Shown in pieces: positions 17,472 through 27,603 of a stretch of 64,000 nucleotides of DNA. A program made the translations under genes and the position numbers. Below the pieces are notes generated by a model. That model was given only the letters and a program-made list of their open reading frames with translations, was not told the origin of the DNA and did not search any database. This DNA is from Cryobacterium roopkundense (GTDB lineage Bacteria > Actinomycetota > Actinomycetes > Actinomycetales > Microbacteriaceae): assembly GCF_014200405.1 (NCBI RefSeq), contig NZ_JACHBQ010000001.1, positions 1,488,001 through 1,552,000 on the forward strand. Reading direction: 5' to 3'. Every line of letters starts with the position of its first letter. The stretch's first letter is position 1.

Positions 17472-18704
17472 ATGACGAACTCTCCCCGTACCCGGAACCG
17501 CCCCACGCCGGGGGCCGCAGCGCACCCTGCGACGCCCCTCACTGGCGCGTCGGCCCGGATCACCCTCGGACGAGTGTTCACGGCAGAGTCCGGCAACTAT
17601 TTCCTCCTCCTCGGCACGACCCTGTTCCTCGTTGCCTTCGGTCTGGTCATGGTCTTGTCGTCCTCCTCGGTCGATTCGTACCTGGCCGATGCTGGATTCT
17701 TCGGCGGACTTCTGCGACAGGGAGGCTTTGCGCTCATAGGTGTGCCGCTCATGCTCGTGGCCAGCCGCATGCCCATCACGTTCTGGAAACGGATGGCCTG
17801 GCCCGCGCTGCTCGTCACGTCTTTTCTGCAATGCCTCGTGGTTTTCACCCCGATGGGATACGAGATCGCGGGCAACACGAACTGGCTGTCTATCGGTGGC
17901 ATTCAATTTCAGCCCTCCGAAGGAATCAAGATGGCCCTCGTCATCTGGCTCGGCATGATTCTGGAGCAGAAGCGAGACCACCTCGACGACTGGCGCCACG
18001 TCTTCATCCCCGTCTTTGGCGTGGGCGGCGGTGCCGTGCTGCTCGTCATGATCGGTGGGGACCTCGGAACGGTCATGATCATGGCCGGGATCCTGTTCGG
18101 TGCCCTGTTCTTCGCCGGCGTGAAGTTCCGCCTGCTCATCATTCCAGTGGTAGCGGGGATCGGCGGTGCGCTGGTGCTTGCCCTCACGAGCAGCAACCGC
18201 CTGACGCGCATCATGAGCTTCGTCAACGAGGGCTGTGACCAGCTCAACGGCGCCATCTCCGCCAGTTGTTGGCAGCCGCTGCACGGCACGTGGGCCCTGG
18301 CTAACGGTGGAATCTTTGGTGTCGGTCTTGGCAACTCGAAGGCCAAATGGTCGTGGCTGCCGGCCGCGGACAACGACTACATCTTCGCCATCGTCGGCGA
18401 GGAACTGGGGCTGATCGGTGCCGTGGTTGTGCTGGGAATGTTCATTCTGCTCGCCTTCGCTTTTCTGCGCATCATGCGTTCGAGCACATCCGTGATGGCG
18501 CGCATCACGACATCCGCTGTCATGGTGTGGATCATCGGGCAGGCCTTCGTCAACATCGGGGTGGTGCTCGGCGTCTTCCCCGTGCTCGGGGTTCCGCTGC
18601 CGCTGATCTCCGCGGGAGGCACAGCTCTGCTGACCACGCTCGTGGCGATTGGGATCGTGTTGTCTTTTGCACGGGGACAGCACTCAGGGAGCACTCAACG
18701 ATGA
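17472..18704 (+). CDS. ftsW: Septal peptidoglycan glycosyltransferase FtsW (SEDS family)
   Basis: Polymerises lipid II at the septum as partner of FtsI. A 410-residue protein with a cytoplasmic N-terminus and about ten membrane helices. SEDS signatures are GNTNWLSIGGIQFQPSE, GTVMIMAGILF and the C-terminal VLGVFPVLGVPLPLISAGG. The ATG at 17472 has GGGAGGTAA across the murD stop, indicating coupling. Its stop overlaps the murG start (ATGA). Confidence 0.95.
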   Translation: MTNSPRTRNRPTPGAAAHPATPLTGASARITLGRVFTAESGNYFLLLGTTLFLVAFGLVMVLSSSSVDSYLADAGFFGGLLRQGGFALIGVPLMLVASRMPITFWKRMAWPALLVTSFLQCLVVFTPMGYEIAGNTNWLSIGGIQFQPSEGIKMALVIWLGMILEQKRDHLDDWRHVFIPVFGVGGGAVLLVMIGGDLGTVMIMAGILFGALFFAGVKFRLLIIPVVAGIGGALVLALTSSNRLTRIMSFVNEGCDQLNGAISASCWQPLHGTWALANGGIFGVGLGNSKAKWSWLPAADNDYIFAIVGEELGLIGAVVVLGMFILLAFAFLRIMRSSTSVMARITTSAVMVWIIGQAFVNIGVVLGVFPVLGVPLPLISAGGTALLTTLVAIGIVLSFARGQHSGSTQR

Positions 18705-19768
18705 CCACGTATCTTCTGGCTGGCGGCGGAACCGCCGGTCACGTCAATCCGCTGCTCGCGGTGGCCGATGCTCTGCGAGCGCGGGAACCCGAAGCGGTTG
18801 TCATCGCGCTCGGCACTGAGGAAGGCCTTGAGGCGCGACTCGTGCCTGCCCGCGGCTATGAACTGGTCTTCGTTCCCCGGGTGCCGTTTCCGCGTCGTCC
18901 CAACCGCCAGGCACTGGGCTTTCCGGGTCGCTTCCACCGCGCAGTGGCCGGCGTTGCGGAACTCATCCGCGAACGCCAGGTCGATGTCGTCGTGGGATTT
19001 GGCGGATTCGTCTCCACGCCCGCCTATCTTGCAGCGAGGCGCCTGCGCGTGCCGATAGCGATCCATGAAGCGAACGCGAAACCGGGGCTGGCCAACAGGC
19101 TCGGTGCCCGCTTCACCGAGCACGTCGGAGTGGCCTTCGCCGATACTCCCATTCGGCACGCTCAATTCGTGGGGATGCCGCTCCGTCCCGAAATTGAAAA
19201 CCTCGATCGAGCGGCCGTCCGGAGCGAGGCCGAAGCTTTGTTCGGACTGGAGCCCGGACGAAAGACCCTGCTCGTGACCGGGGGGTCGCTTGGTGCTCGG
19301 CGGTTGAATTCCACTCTTGTGCAGTCGGGGCCGCTACTAGTCGCCGCGGGATGGCAGGTTCTTCACATCACCGGCGAACGGGGCGAAGTGCAGGATCCGG
19401 GCCTGGAGCACTACCGCATGATCGCCTATTGCGATCGAATGGACCTCGCCCTGGCCGTCGCTGATTGCGCCGTTTCTCGGGCAGGGGCCGCGACAGTCAG
19501 CGAGTTGTGCGCCCTGGGTATTCCGGCCGTCTACGTACCGTATCCAGTGGGGAACGGGGAGCAGCGGTTCAATGCGGCCGATGCGGTTCGAGCAGGCGGC
19601 GCCATCCTCGTAGAGGATGCACTCTTTCTGCCGAACTGGATCGCCGAGGAGCTCGTCCCCCTGTTGGGCGACGGCCTGCGCCTCGGTACCATGGGCAGGG
19701 CGGCGGCTTCGGTCGGTGTGCGAGACGGATCAGCACGAATGCTCGAACTCATCGACCGGGCCCGCTAG
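18701..19768 (+). CDS. murG: Lipid II synthase MurG
   Basis: Transfers GlcNAc from UDP-GlcNAc to lipid I on the inner membrane face. A 355-residue GT-B glycosyltransferase with [15 protein letters not shown] at the N-terminus, the [12 protein letters not shown] loop, [11 protein letters not shown] and the donor-binding [17 protein letters not shown]. The start overlaps the ftsW stop in ATGA. A 89-base gap to murC follows, larger than the other gaps of this block. Confidence 0.95.
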   Translation: MTTYLLAGGGTAGHVNPLLAVADALRAREPEAVVIALGTEEGLEARLVPARGYELVFVPRVPFPRRPNRQALGFPGRFHRAVAGVAELIRERQVDVVVGFGGFVSTPAYLAARRLRVPIAIHEANAKPGLANRLGARFTEHVGVAFADTPIRHAQFVGMPLRPEIENLDRAAVRSEAEALFGLEPGRKTLLVTGGSLGARRLNSTLVQSGPLLVAAGWQVLHITGERGEVQDPGLEHYRMIAYCDRMDLALAVADCAVSRAGAATVSELCALGIPAVYVPYPVGNGEQRFNAADAVRAGGAILVEDALFLPNWIAEELVPLLGDGLRLGTMGRAAASVGVRDGSARMLELIDRAR

Positions 19769-19857
19769 CTCACATGCCACCCCCAGCGCGTAACGTTGCT
19801 GGGGCTGAACCCCACCCGCACCTGTTTCGCCCCAAGCCGAGAAGAGCGTACACAACC

Positions 19858-21255
19858 GTGATCAAACCCGACCTCACACTGACCATCGGCGACGATCTGG
19901 GCGCGGTGCACTTCGTCGGTATCGGTGGCTCCGGGATGAGCGGCATTGCCCGGCTGTTCCTCGGGCAGGGCCACACCGTGACGGGCTCCGATGTTCGGGA
20001 GTCGGACAACGTTCTCGCGCTTCGGGCACTGGGTGCACACATCCAGATCGGGCACGACGCGGCGAATGTGGGCGACGCGGACACTCTCGTCGTCACGGGC
20101 GCACTGTGGCAGGACAACCCAGAGTACGTGCTGGCCACCGAGCGTGGCATCCCCGTCCTCCACCGTGCGCAGGCTCTGGCCTGGCTGATTCAGCACCAGC
20201 GACTCGTCGCCGTTGCCGGTGCTCACGGCAAAACCACGTCGACGGGCATGATCGTTACGGGCCTGCTCGGGCTGGGACACGACCCGAGCTTCGTCAACGG
20301 GGGAGTGATCGAATCGCTCGGAGTGAGCTCGGCCGGCGGAACCGAGGATCTTTTCGTTGTCGAAGCCGACGAATCCGATGGGTCATTTCTGCTCTACAAC
20401 ACGAACATCGCACTCGTTACCAACGTGGACCCCGATCACCTCGATCACTACGGGTCGTTGGAAGCCTTTGAAGCCGCGTTCGTGGAGTTCTCTTGCAACT
20501 CCACGGAACTCGTAGTCATTTCGTCAGACGACCCAGGTGCTGTTCGTGTGACGGAGAGCCTCACGGATCAGCGGGTGATCACCTTCGGCGAGGGTGCCGA
20601 CGCGGACGTGCGGGTGCACTCGATGGCCACCGACGGACCGGTATCGTTCGCGGTCAGCTGGCAGGGGAAGGACTATTCGACCACACTGCGTATTCCAGGC
20701 AGGCATAACGCCATCAACGCCGCCGGCGCATTCGCCGTTCTGGTGGGTCTCGGACTCGAGCCGGCCGCGTCGCTCGCCGCCATCTCGCAATTCGGTGGCA
20801 CGGAACGCCGCTTCGAGCTGCACGGGACCGTGGGGGGCGTCAGCGTCTACGACGACTATGCGCATCACCCGACGGAGGTCGCTGCCGCGCTCTCCGCCGC
20901 GCGCACTGTCGTGGGGAACGGTCGAATCATCGCCGTGCATCAGCCTCACCTGTACAGCCGGACCAAGCTCTTCGCCCAGGAATTTGCAGAAACGCTCGAA
21001 AGCCACGCCGAGCAGACCATCGTGCTCGATGTGTACGGCGCGCGTGAAGACCCGGAACCCGGAGTGACGGGCGCTCTCGTGGCGGACCGTTTCGTCGACC
21101 CCTCGCGGGTGGCCTTCATCCCTGACTGGCAGGACGCCGCGGATTACCTCGCCTCGATTGCCCAGGCTGGAGACTTCGTCGTGACGCTTGGCTGCGGCGA
21201 CGTGTACCGCATCGTTCCCCAGCTTCTCGAAGCGCTCCGCGTGGCGCGCGAATGA
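19858..21255 (+). CDS. murC: UDP-MurNAc-L-alanine ligase MurC
   Basis: Adds L-alanine to UDP-MurNAc, the first amino acid of the stem peptide. A 465-residue Mur ligase with [16 protein letters not shown] at the N-terminus, P-loop [34 protein letters not shown] and the C-terminal [14 protein letters not shown] 19858 gives the family N-terminus, with a GAAGAG site 12 bases upstream; an in-frame ATG at 19774 would add 28 unconserved residues. Confidence 0.94.
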   Translation: MIKPDLTLTIGDDLGAVHFVGIGGSGMSGIARLFLGQGHTVTGSDVRESDNVLALRALGAHIQIGHDAANVGDADTLVVTGALWQDNPEYVLATERGIPVLHRAQALAWLIQHQRLVAVAGAHGKTTSTGMIVTGLLGLGHDPSFVNGGVIESLGVSSAGGTEDLFVVEADESDGSFLLYNTNIALVTNVDPDHLDHYGSLEAFEAAFVEFSCNSTELVVISSDDPGAVRVTESLTDQRVITFGEGADADVRVHSMATDGPVSFAVSWQGKDYSTTLRIPGRHNAINAAGAFAVLVGLGLEPAASLAAISQFGGTERRFELHGTVGGVSVYDDYAHHPTEVAAALSAARTVVGNGRIIAVHQPHLYSRTKLFAQEFAETLESHAEQTIVLDVYGAREDPEPGVTGALVADRFVDPSRVAFIPDWQDAADYLASIAQAGDFVVTLGCGDVYRIVPQLLEALRVARE

Positions 21256-21268
21256 GCCGCCTCCTCGC

Positions 21269-22264
21269 ATGAGACGACCAGGGTCTTTCGATCGTCCGTC
21301 CCCTCCGGCCAAACCCGACGGAGGGAAGAAACGCTCCGCCGGAACCTCCACCGCACCGACGTCCGGGCCACGTCCGGCCCCTGCGGATGCTCACACCGAG
21401 CCGATACCGGTACACCGGGGAGGCTCCGAGTCGATGCCGCTCGCACCGGTGTCTGGAATTCGCGCCCGCGAGTCGGCGAAGGCGTCAGGCCAGCCGGCCA
21501 CTGCCGTGGCTCACGCCGTGCTGCGTGCCGCCCGGCGGGCACGCAAGCGATTTGAAAGAGCCGAGGTGCGTCGTTTCACCTGGCGTTCGCGCCGACGGCG
21601 CACCGCGTGGCTGGTGACGGTCGGATCAATCCTGTTGGTACTTTCCGGTGTCATCGGTGCGGCGTACTCGCCGCTGATGGCGCTCCGCACGATTGACGTC
21701 GTGGGAACCGACCGCGTTTCGTCCGGGCAGGTCGTGGACGCGCTCAGCGACCAAATCGGCACGCCACTGCCGCTCATCGACTTTGCCAGAGTCAAGTCCG
21801 AGCTGTCCGGGTTCATGCTGATCCAAAGTTTCGTCACGGAGAGCAGGCCGCCCGGCACGCTCGTTGTGCGCATTGTGGAACGCGAACCGATCGGGGTCAT
21901 CGCGTCGGATTCCGGGTTCGACCTCGTCGATGCCGCCGGCGTCGTGATCGACACCACCGAAGAGCGTCCGGAGGGCTACCCGCAGATCGAAGCGCCCGAT
22001 GGTGTGGGCAGTGCCGGTTTCCTCGCCGCTGGGGAGGTCATTCACGCGTTGCCAGCGAGCATCCGTTCCGCGCTGGATTCAGTTCAGGCGGCAACCAAGG
22101 ACGATGTGACCCTTAATCTCACCGGGGGAGTACGAGTGGCCTGGGGCAGCGCGGAACAGTCGGAATTCAAGGCTGTCGTTTTGGCTGCCCTCATGGTGGG
22201 CCACCCCGTCGGGAGTGTCAACGAATACGATGTAACGTCGCCCAACAGCGCCGTGCTGCGGTGA
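21269..22264 (+). CDS. ftsQ: Cell division protein FtsQ
   Basis: A 331-residue bitopic division protein that joins FtsL/FtsB to the divisome. A long, proline- and arginine-rich cytoplasmic N-terminus of about 110 residues leads to one helix (about 113-133), then a POTRA domain (MALRTIDVVGTDRVSSGQVV) and the FtsQ beta domain. The ATG at 21269, 13 bases after the murC stop, is the first sensible start; no strong ribosome site is visible, so the start is uncertain. Confidence 0.88.
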   Translation: MRRPGSFDRPSPPAKPDGGKKRSAGTSTAPTSGPRPAPADAHTEPIPVHRGGSESMPLAPVSGIRARESAKASGQPATAVAHAVLRAARRARKRFERAEVRRFTWRSRRRRTAWLVTVGSILLVLSGVIGAAYSPLMALRTIDVVGTDRVSSGQVVDALSDQIGTPLPLIDFARVKSELSGFMLIQSFVTESRPPGTLVVRIVEREPIGVIASDSGFDLVDAAGVVIDTTEERPEGYPQIEAPDGVGSAGFLAAGEVIHALPASIRSALDSVQAATKDDVTLNLTGGVRVAWGSAEQSEFKAVVLAALMVGHPVGSVNEYDVTSPNSAVLR

Positions 22265-22330
22265 CACCGGAAAAAATCTCAGCACACTTCGCGACACGCG
22301 GGCGCGCCTCCCCAGAGGGCGCTCGGTCAC

Positions 22331-22371
22331 GCATAACTTCGAAATCAGCAATTGCATACTCAGCATAACTT
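22331..22371 (+). promoter_or_regulatory. Direct repeats in the ftsZ leader
   Basis: GCATAACTT occurs at 22331-22339 and 22363-22371, with a shorter GCATACT at 22354-22360, in an AT-richer part of the 149-base gap before ftsZ. A 5-bp inverted repeat (TAAAC/GTTTA) follows at 22372-22393. This is a plausible site for an ftsZ promoter and its control, but no factor is recognised. Confidence 0.35.
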
Positions 22372-22413
22372 TAAACTTCCAGTAAAGGTTTAGGGTTCCA
22401 CCGGAGGCCGGAC

Positions 22414-23649
22414 GTGTCAAACAACCAGAATTATCTAGCGGTCATCAAGGTCGTCGGCATCGGCGGTGGCGGCGTGAACGCCGTCAACCGCATGATCGAA
22501 CTCGGTCTCCGCGGAGTCGAGTTCATCGCGATCAATACCGATGCCCAGGCGCTTCTGATGAGTGACGCCGACGTGAAACTCGACGTCGGTCGCGATCTCA
22601 CGCGCGGCCTTGGCGCCGGCGCTGACCCCGAGGTCGGGCGTCGCGCGGCCGAGGATCACGCCGAGGAGATCGAAGAAGCCCTCGCCGGGGCCGACATGGT
22701 CTTCGTCACGGCCGGAGAGGGCGGCGGAACCGGAACCGGTGGCGCCCCCGTCGTCGCCCGCATCGCCAAGTCCATCGGCGCTCTCACGATCGGTGTGGTC
22801 ACGAAGCCTTTCGGATTCGAGGGCAAGCGCCGTCAGGCGCAGGCCGAGACCGGTGTCGCCTCGCTCAAGAACGAGGTCGACACTCTCATCGTCGTGCCCA
22901 ACGACCGCCTGCTGGAAATCAGCGACCGCGGTATCAGCATGCTCGAGGCGTTCGCAACCGCAGACCAGGTGCTCCTGGCCGGCGTGCAGGGCATCACCGA
23001 CCTCATCACCACCCCCGGACTGATCAACCTTGACTTCGCTGACGTCAAGTCAGTCATGCAGGGTGCCGGTTCCGCGCTCATGGGCATCGGTTCTGCCCGT
23101 GGTGCAGACCGGGCCATCAAGGCGGCAGAGCTTGCCGTCGCGTCACCGCTGCTGGAGGCGAGTATCGACGGCGCCCACGGCGTGCTACTGTCCATCCAGG
23201 GCGGATCCAACCTGGGAATCTTCGAGATCAACGATGCTGCCCGCCTCGTCCAGGAAGCCGTGCACCCGGAAGCCAACATCATCTTCGGTGCCGTCATCGA
23301 CGACACTCTGGGTGACGAGGTTCGGGTTACGGTCATTGCCGCCGGATTCGATGGTGGTGAACCCGGAGCGAAGGCCGTTGAGGTGCGCCGGGCTGACCTC
23401 GTCGCCGCCGGCGTTGCGGCCGGGGTCGGGACCGCGGGTGCTACTGGCGCCGGTGCTTCTGGCGCCGGTGCCTCGTCCACCGACTCCGGCGCCTACAACT
23501 CGGGTTCTTTCTCCGAGGGTGACGTGGCCGCAGTATCGTCCAGTTCAGTCTGGTCGGGAGCAGACTCCGCCACCGGTGGGACGGCTGCGGTCGACCCGGC
23601 CTTTGAAGAAGAGTCCGATGACCTGGACATCCCCGATTTCCTCAAGTGA
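22414..23649 (+). CDS. ftsZ: Cell division GTPase FtsZ
   Basis: Tubulin-like GTPase that forms the Z ring. A 411-residue protein with the GTP-binding region [12 protein letters not shown] at the N-terminus, the tubulin signature [10 protein letters not shown] near residue 106, the T7 loop [11 protein letters not shown], a low-complexity glycine/serine/alanine linker (about 330-395) and the conserved C-terminal peptide [10 protein letters not shown] that binds SepF and other partners. The GTG start follows GGAGG at 22403-22407. No ftsA is present; SepF is the likely membrane anchor. Confidence 0.97.
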   Translation: MSNNQNYLAVIKVVGIGGGGVNAVNRMIELGLRGVEFIAINTDAQALLMSDADVKLDVGRDLTRGLGAGADPEVGRRAAEDHAEEIEEALAGADMVFVTAGEGGGTGTGGAPVVARIAKSIGALTIGVVTKPFGFEGKRRQAQAETGVASLKNEVDTLIVVPNDRLLEISDRGISMLEAFATADQVLLAGVQGITDLITTPGLINLDFADVKSVMQGAGSALMGIGSARGADRAIKAAELAVASPLLEASIDGAHGVLLSIQGGSNLGIFEINDAARLVQEAVHPEANIIFGAVIDDTLGDEVRVTVIAAGFDGGEPGAKAVEVRRADLVAAGVAAGVGTAGATGAGASGAGASSTDSGAYNSGSFSEGDVAAVSSSSVWSGADSATGGTAAVDPAFEEESDDLDIPDFLK

Positions 23650-23665
23650 CCGGGGAGAGGCGGGA

Positions 23666-24352
23666 GTGACGGGGCTGGCCGAACGCCTCGAATCAGTCCG
23701 CGTCGGTATCGGCGACGCCGCGAGGTTGGCCGCGCGGCCAATCGAGGACATTACAACGATCGTGGTGACGAAGTTCCATCCCGTCAGCCTGATCGAGGAA
23801 TTGTTCACCCTCGGGGTGCGGGATGTCGGTGAGAACCGGCATCAGGAAGCTCAGGCCAAAGCGGTGGAACTCGCCCGCCTCGGCCTCACCTGGCATTTTG
23901 TCGGTCAGATCCAGAGCAAGAAGGCCCGGCAGGTGCGGACCTACGCGAGCGTTATCCATTCCGTGGATCGTCCGGCGCTCGTGGCGGCCCTCGCGTCCGA
24001 CGACGCGGCAGTGGACTGTTTTATCCAGGTGAACCTCACAGACGATCCAGCGCGAGGGGGCGTCGCCCCGGGGGAGCTGCTGCCGCTCGTTGACACGGTG
24101 CAGTCCGCACCGGGGCTGCGCCTGCTCGGTCTCATGGCCGTGGCGCCACTCAACGCTGGGGAGCCGACCTCCGAGCCGCGCAGGGCCTTCGCCCGTGTGC
24201 GTGAGTTGAGCGTCGGCATGCGAAAGCTCGCCCCGGAGGCGACCGCATTGTCCATGGGGATGAGCCAGGACTACGTGGCAGCCGTCCTCGAAGGAGCGAC
24301 ACACCTAAGAATTGGCACGGCAATCACCGGCAAACGCCCGGAACACAGTTAA
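23666..24352 (+). CDS. YggS-family pyridoxal phosphate homeostasis protein
   Basis: A 228-residue single-domain PLP-binding protein (alanine racemase-like barrel) thought to buffer pyridoxal phosphate. The cofactor lysine is in VVTKFHP (about residue 36), followed by [24 protein letters not shown] and [24 protein letters not shown] 23666 lies behind GGGGAGAGG at 23652-23660. The pgeF (yfiH) gene that often lies between ftsZ and yggS in actinobacteria is missing here. Confidence 0.92.
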   Translation: MTGLAERLESVRVGIGDAARLAARPIEDITTIVVTKFHPVSLIEELFTLGVRDVGENRHQEAQAKAVELARLGLTWHFVGQIQSKKARQVRTYASVIHSVDRPALVAALASDDAAVDCFIQVNLTDDPARGGVAPGELLPLVDTVQSAPGLRLLGLMAVAPLNAGEPTSEPRRAFARVRELSVGMRKLAPEATALSMGMSQDYVAAVLEGATHLRIGTAITGKRPEHS

Positions 24353-24387
24353 TCTCGACAGAGACGCAAACCAACACGGAGGTCGAC

Positions 24388-24936
24388 ATGTCCAACCCGC
24401 TCAAGAAAACCATGGTCTATCTGGGTCTGGCAGACGAAGAGCTTGAGTACGAGGCGCCCGCCGCGGCTCCCGTCGCTGCTGTCCCCGCCGCGGCCGGGAA
24501 AAGTGCCGGCCATGCCGCCGCAGACCGCGCCGGCCACTCCTCCTCAGCGCATGGTAATTCCGGGCAGGGTGGCGCGCAGAGCAACGCCGGCCGCGCTCCC
24601 GTTACTCCCTTGCGCAAAACGTCGACCCCCCAGAATGTGGCTGCGTCCGAAATGAATGAAATTCTCACCGTCCACCCGCGCCAGTATCGCGACGCGCAGG
24701 TCATCGCCGAGTCCTTCCGCGAAGGCATCCCCGTCATCATCAACCTTTCCCAGATGAGCGACGCCGATGCGCGACGCCTGATCGACTTTGCGAGCGGACT
24801 GTCACAGGGCCTGTACGGAAAGATTGAACGGGTAACCGCGAAGGTGTTTCTGCTCTCGCCGTCACACGTTGTTGTGTCCGGGGACAATGCCACTGAGGAT
24901 TCCGCCGAAGAGGCGTCCTTCTTCGCGCAGGCCTAG
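24388..24936 (+). CDS. sepF: Cell division protein SepF
   Basis: Membrane-binding, FtsZ-binding division protein that replaces FtsA in actinobacteria. A 182-residue protein with an N-terminal amphipathic helix ([14 protein letters not shown]), an alanine/glycine-rich linker of about 60 residues and the C-terminal SepF domain ([38 protein letters not shown]). Strong GGAGG site 8 bases before the ATG. Follows yggS by 35 bases. Confidence 0.95.
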   Translation: MSNPLKKTMVYLGLADEELEYEAPAAAPVAAVPAAAGKSAGHAAADRAGHSSSAHGNSGQGGAQSNAGRAPVTPLRKTSTPQNVAASEMNEILTVHPRQYRDAQVIAESFREGIPVIINLSQMSDADARRLIDFASGLSQGLYGKIERVTAKVFLLSPSHVVVSGDNATEDSAEEASFFAQA

Positions 24937-24944
24937 TACCTCGC

Positions 24945-25229
24945 GTGGCCCTTCTCGGAAACCTTCTGTACTTTGTTTTCCTCCTGTATTTCTTTGTGCT
25001 GTGGGGCCGATTCATCGTCGATCTCGTTCGCGGCGTCAACCGTTCGTGGCGGCCGCAGGGCTTCACGCTCGTGCTCGTGGAGCTTGTTTACACGCTGACG
25101 GACCCGCCCGTGCGGTTCTTTCGCCGCCTCGTCCCCGCTCTGCGTGTGGGACCGATCGCCTTTGATTTCGGTTTCACGCTCACCATGCTCTGCTGCATCG
25201 TGGGAATGTCCCTCGCGCAACTGCTCTAA
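24945..25229 (+). CDS. YggT family small membrane protein
   Basis: A 94-residue protein with two hydrophobic helices (about residues 6-24 and 72-92) around an amphipathic loop with the family motif LTDPPVRFFRRLVP. It lies between sepF and divIVA, its usual place in Gram-positive bacteria. A role in division or osmotic adaptation has been suggested for relatives, but the mechanism is unknown. GTG start 8 bases after the sepF stop. Confidence 0.88.
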   Translation: MALLGNLLYFVFLLYFFVLWGRFIVDLVRGVNRSWRPQGFTLVLVELVYTLTDPPVRFFRRLVPALRVGPIAFDFGFTLTMLCCIVGMSLAQLL

Positions 25230-25389
25230 CGTCCAGATCGCATCGCGGCACACACCGGTCCGGGAACCCAAGCATGTATCCTTGATCGGTGTCACACACG
25301 CTCTGGCGTGGTGTCATGTCAGCTTGCTAGCGTGGGCTGCACACAAACCAACTGTTCGCATAAGTATCAAGTTCTAAGGGTGGAAAGCC

Positions 25390-26022
25390 ATGGCGCTAAC
25401 TCCGGAAGATGTAGTCAATAAGAGGTTCCAGTCGACAAAGTTCCGCGAGGGATATGACCAAGACGAGGTAGACGACTTCCTCGACGAGGTTGTTGTTGAG
25501 CTGCGCCGTCTCACGCAGGAAAATGAGGAGCTTCGCGCCCGCATTACCGAGGGTGGCGGCGTCATCGCCGAAGCCGTCAGTGCGCCCGCGGCCGTCGCCG
25601 AGCCGGAGCCCGTCGTCGTTCCCGAGCCGGCCAAGGTCGCTCCGGTGGTCGCCGTTGTTCCCGAGCCCATCGACGAGACGGCCGGAACCACGAATCTCCT
25701 GCAGCTGGCCCGCCGCCTGCACGAGGAGCACGTCAAGGAAGGCGCCGAGAAGCGCGACGCCCTCATCGCCGAAGGCCACGCCACAGCGGCTCGCGTCGTT
25801 GCAGAGGCCGAAGCCAAGCAGCGCGCCCAGATGAAGGTCCTCGACCAGGAGCGCTCGGTCCTTGAGACTAAGATCGAGGGTCTTCGCACCTTCGAGCGCG
25901 AGTACCGTCTCAAGCTCAAGAGCTACATCGAAGGCCAGCTTCACGACCTCGACGCCACGTCGTCCGTCGGTGCCGGCGTGAACAGTGACTCGAAGTCCAG
26001 TTTCCAGGGCTTTGGCGCCTAA
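25390..26022 (+). CDS. divIVA: Polar growth protein DivIVA/Wag31
   Basis: Coiled-coil scaffold that gathers at negatively curved membranes and directs polar wall synthesis. A 210-residue protein with the DivIVA N-terminal domain (LTPEDVVNKRFQSTKFREGY; DQDEVDDFLDEVV), a valine/proline/glutamate-rich linker (about 64-100) and a second, charged coiled coil (about 105-185). The ATG follows AAGGGTGGAAA. A 160-base gap upstream is long enough for its own promoter. Confidence 0.95.
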   Translation: MALTPEDVVNKRFQSTKFREGYDQDEVDDFLDEVVVELRRLTQENEELRARITEGGGVIAEAVSAPAAVAEPEPVVVPEPAKVAPVVAVVPEPIDETAGTTNLLQLARRLHEEHVKEGAEKRDALIAEGHATAARVVAEAEAKQRAQMKVLDQERSVLETKIEGLRTFEREYRLKLKSYIEGQLHDLDATSSVGAGVNSDSKSSFQGFGA

Positions 26023-26620
26023 AGCTCCATCGAAGCAGGGGTCTCGAGCGCTCGTTCTTCTCGCGCTGGTTGCGGTCGGAATATACGCGCTCGATCAGAT
26101 CAGTAAATTCTTCGTGGTCGCTAACATGGCCGAGGGCGAAGTCGTCCGGGTTCTGGGCGGGGTGCTGCACTGGCACTTCGTTCGGAACCCGGGCGCGGCT
26201 TTTTCCCTGGCCAGCGGTTCCACGTGGATTTTCTCCATCATCGCCGCTGCAGTGGTGGTCTTCATAGTCTGGTTTGCTCGTCGCATCCGCTCGCGGACCT
26301 GGGGCCTGGTCTTCGGCCTGCTGCTCGGCGGCGTGCTGGGCAATCTCACCGATCGTCTGTTGCGTGAACCGAGCTTCGGCGAGGGACACGTGGTTGACTT
26401 CATCTCCACCCCGTGGATGATCCCGGCCATCTACAACGTGGCCGACATGGCCATCGTGATCAGCATGGTGATCTTCATGATCCTCACCATCCGGGGCATC
26501 GGCCTGGACGGCCAGCGTGTGGTCGAAACACCCAAGTCCACTGCACCCCAGTCCGACGCTTCACAGGCCGACGCTTCACAGCCTCACGAGGCCAAGCCCG
26601 AAACCGGTAATACCCCATGA
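25985..26620 (+). CDS. lspA: Lipoprotein signal peptidase LspA
   Basis: Aspartyl protease that removes the signal peptide from diacylated prolipoproteins. Four membrane helices; the conserved RNPGAAFSL, the first catalytic aspartate in VVDFIS and the second in YNVADMAIV are present. The C-terminal 35 residues are a hydrophilic tail with a duplicated DASQ(A/P) unit. The start is uncertain: GTG 25985 overlaps divIVA by 38 bases, while TTG 26012, with AGGG just upstream, would overlap by 11. The stop overlaps the next ATG. Confidence 0.92.
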   Translation: MTRSPVSRALAPKAPSKQGSRALVLLALVAVGIYALDQISKFFVVANMAEGEVVRVLGGVLHWHFVRNPGAAFSLASGSTWIFSIIAAAVVVFIVWFARRIRSRTWGLVFGLLLGGVLGNLTDRLLREPSFGEGHVVDFISTPWMIPAIYNVADMAIVISMVIFMILTIRGIGLDGQRVVETPKSTAPQSDASQADASQPHEAKPETGNTP

Positions 26621-27543
26621 CTTCCCAGTCTCGTTCCCTGCCCCTCCCCGATGGACTCGAGGGGGTGCGGGTGGACGCCGGCCTCGCCAAGCTGTTCGGT
26701 TTTTCACGGAGTTTCGCCGCGGAGATCTGCGAGGCGGACGGGGTGCTTCTGGACGGATCGGTCGCGGGTAAGTCGGACCGTTTGCACGCCGGCAGCTGGA
26801 TCGAAGTGACCTGGCAGACCAAGGACCCGGTTCGAATCGTCCCCATCGCCGTGCCGGACCTCACCATCGTGCACGACGATGAAAGCATCGTTGTGATCAA
26901 CAAACCCGCGGGAGTGGCGGCGCACCCCAGCGTCGGCTGGACGGGTCCCACGGTGCCTGGGGCCCTCGCCGCGGCCGGCTACCGCATTGCGACCTCCGGC
27001 GCAGCAGAGCGCGCGGGCATCGTTCACCGTCTGGATGTCGGCACGAGCGGGCTGATGGTCGTGGCCAAATCCGAAACGGCCTACACGGCCCTCAAGCGGG
27101 CCTTCCACGACCGCGAAGTCGAGAAGATCTACCACAGCGTCGTACAGGGCCATCCGGACCCCCTCGCCGGCACAATCGAGGCACCCATCGGTCGTCATCC
27201 GAGTTCCGCTTGGAAATTTGCGGTGATGTCAGACGGCAAGCACGCCGTCACCCATTACGAAACGCTCGAGGCCTTCCCGTCTGCCTCGCTCCTCGAGATT
27301 CACTTGGAGACCGGACGCACGCACCAGATTCGGGTGCACATGGCGGCTCAACGGCATCCGTGCGTCGGAGACGCGATGTACGGCGCCGACCCCAGCATCA
27401 CGACCCGCCTCGGGCTCACGCGTCAGTGGCTGCACGCGAAGCAGCTCGCCTTCACTCATCCCGATTCGCACGAATGGGTCACCTTCAACGCCCCCTATGC
27501 CCCCGACCTCGCGCACGGCCTGTCCGTGTTGCGCGGTGACTGA
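26617..27543 (+). CDS. RluD-family 23S rRNA pseudouridine synthase
   Basis: A 308-residue pseudouridine synthase. An N-terminal S4 RNA-binding domain (about 8-75) precedes the catalytic domain with [27 protein letters not shown] (catalytic Asp) and [10 protein letters not shown]. The family makes pseudouridines in 23S rRNA helix 69 or related sites; the exact target is not certain. The ATG overlaps the lspA stop (ATGA), a pairing that is common across bacteria. Confidence 0.93.
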   Translation: MTSQSRSLPLPDGLEGVRVDAGLAKLFGFSRSFAAEICEADGVLLDGSVAGKSDRLHAGSWIEVTWQTKDPVRIVPIAVPDLTIVHDDESIVVINKPAGVAAHPSVGWTGPTVPGALAAAGYRIATSGAAERAGIVHRLDVGTSGLMVVAKSETAYTALKRAFHDREVEKIYHSVVQGHPDPLAGTIEAPIGRHPSSAWKFAVMSDGKHAVTHYETLEAFPSASLLEIHLETGRTHQIRVHMAAQRHPCVGDAMYGADPSITTRLGLTRQWLHAKQLAFTHPDSHEWVTFNAPYAPDLAHGLSVLRGD

Positions 27544-27603
27544 CACCGGCACGGTCCGGCCGCAACCAGCACGATTCAACCCGGCAGTGATTCAACCAAC
27601 AGA

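Noticed and set aside
17433..18683. 416-residue minus-strand frame opposite ftsW
   Set aside because: Asp/His/Gln-rich with no membrane or enzyme motif; mirrors the real ftsW codons.
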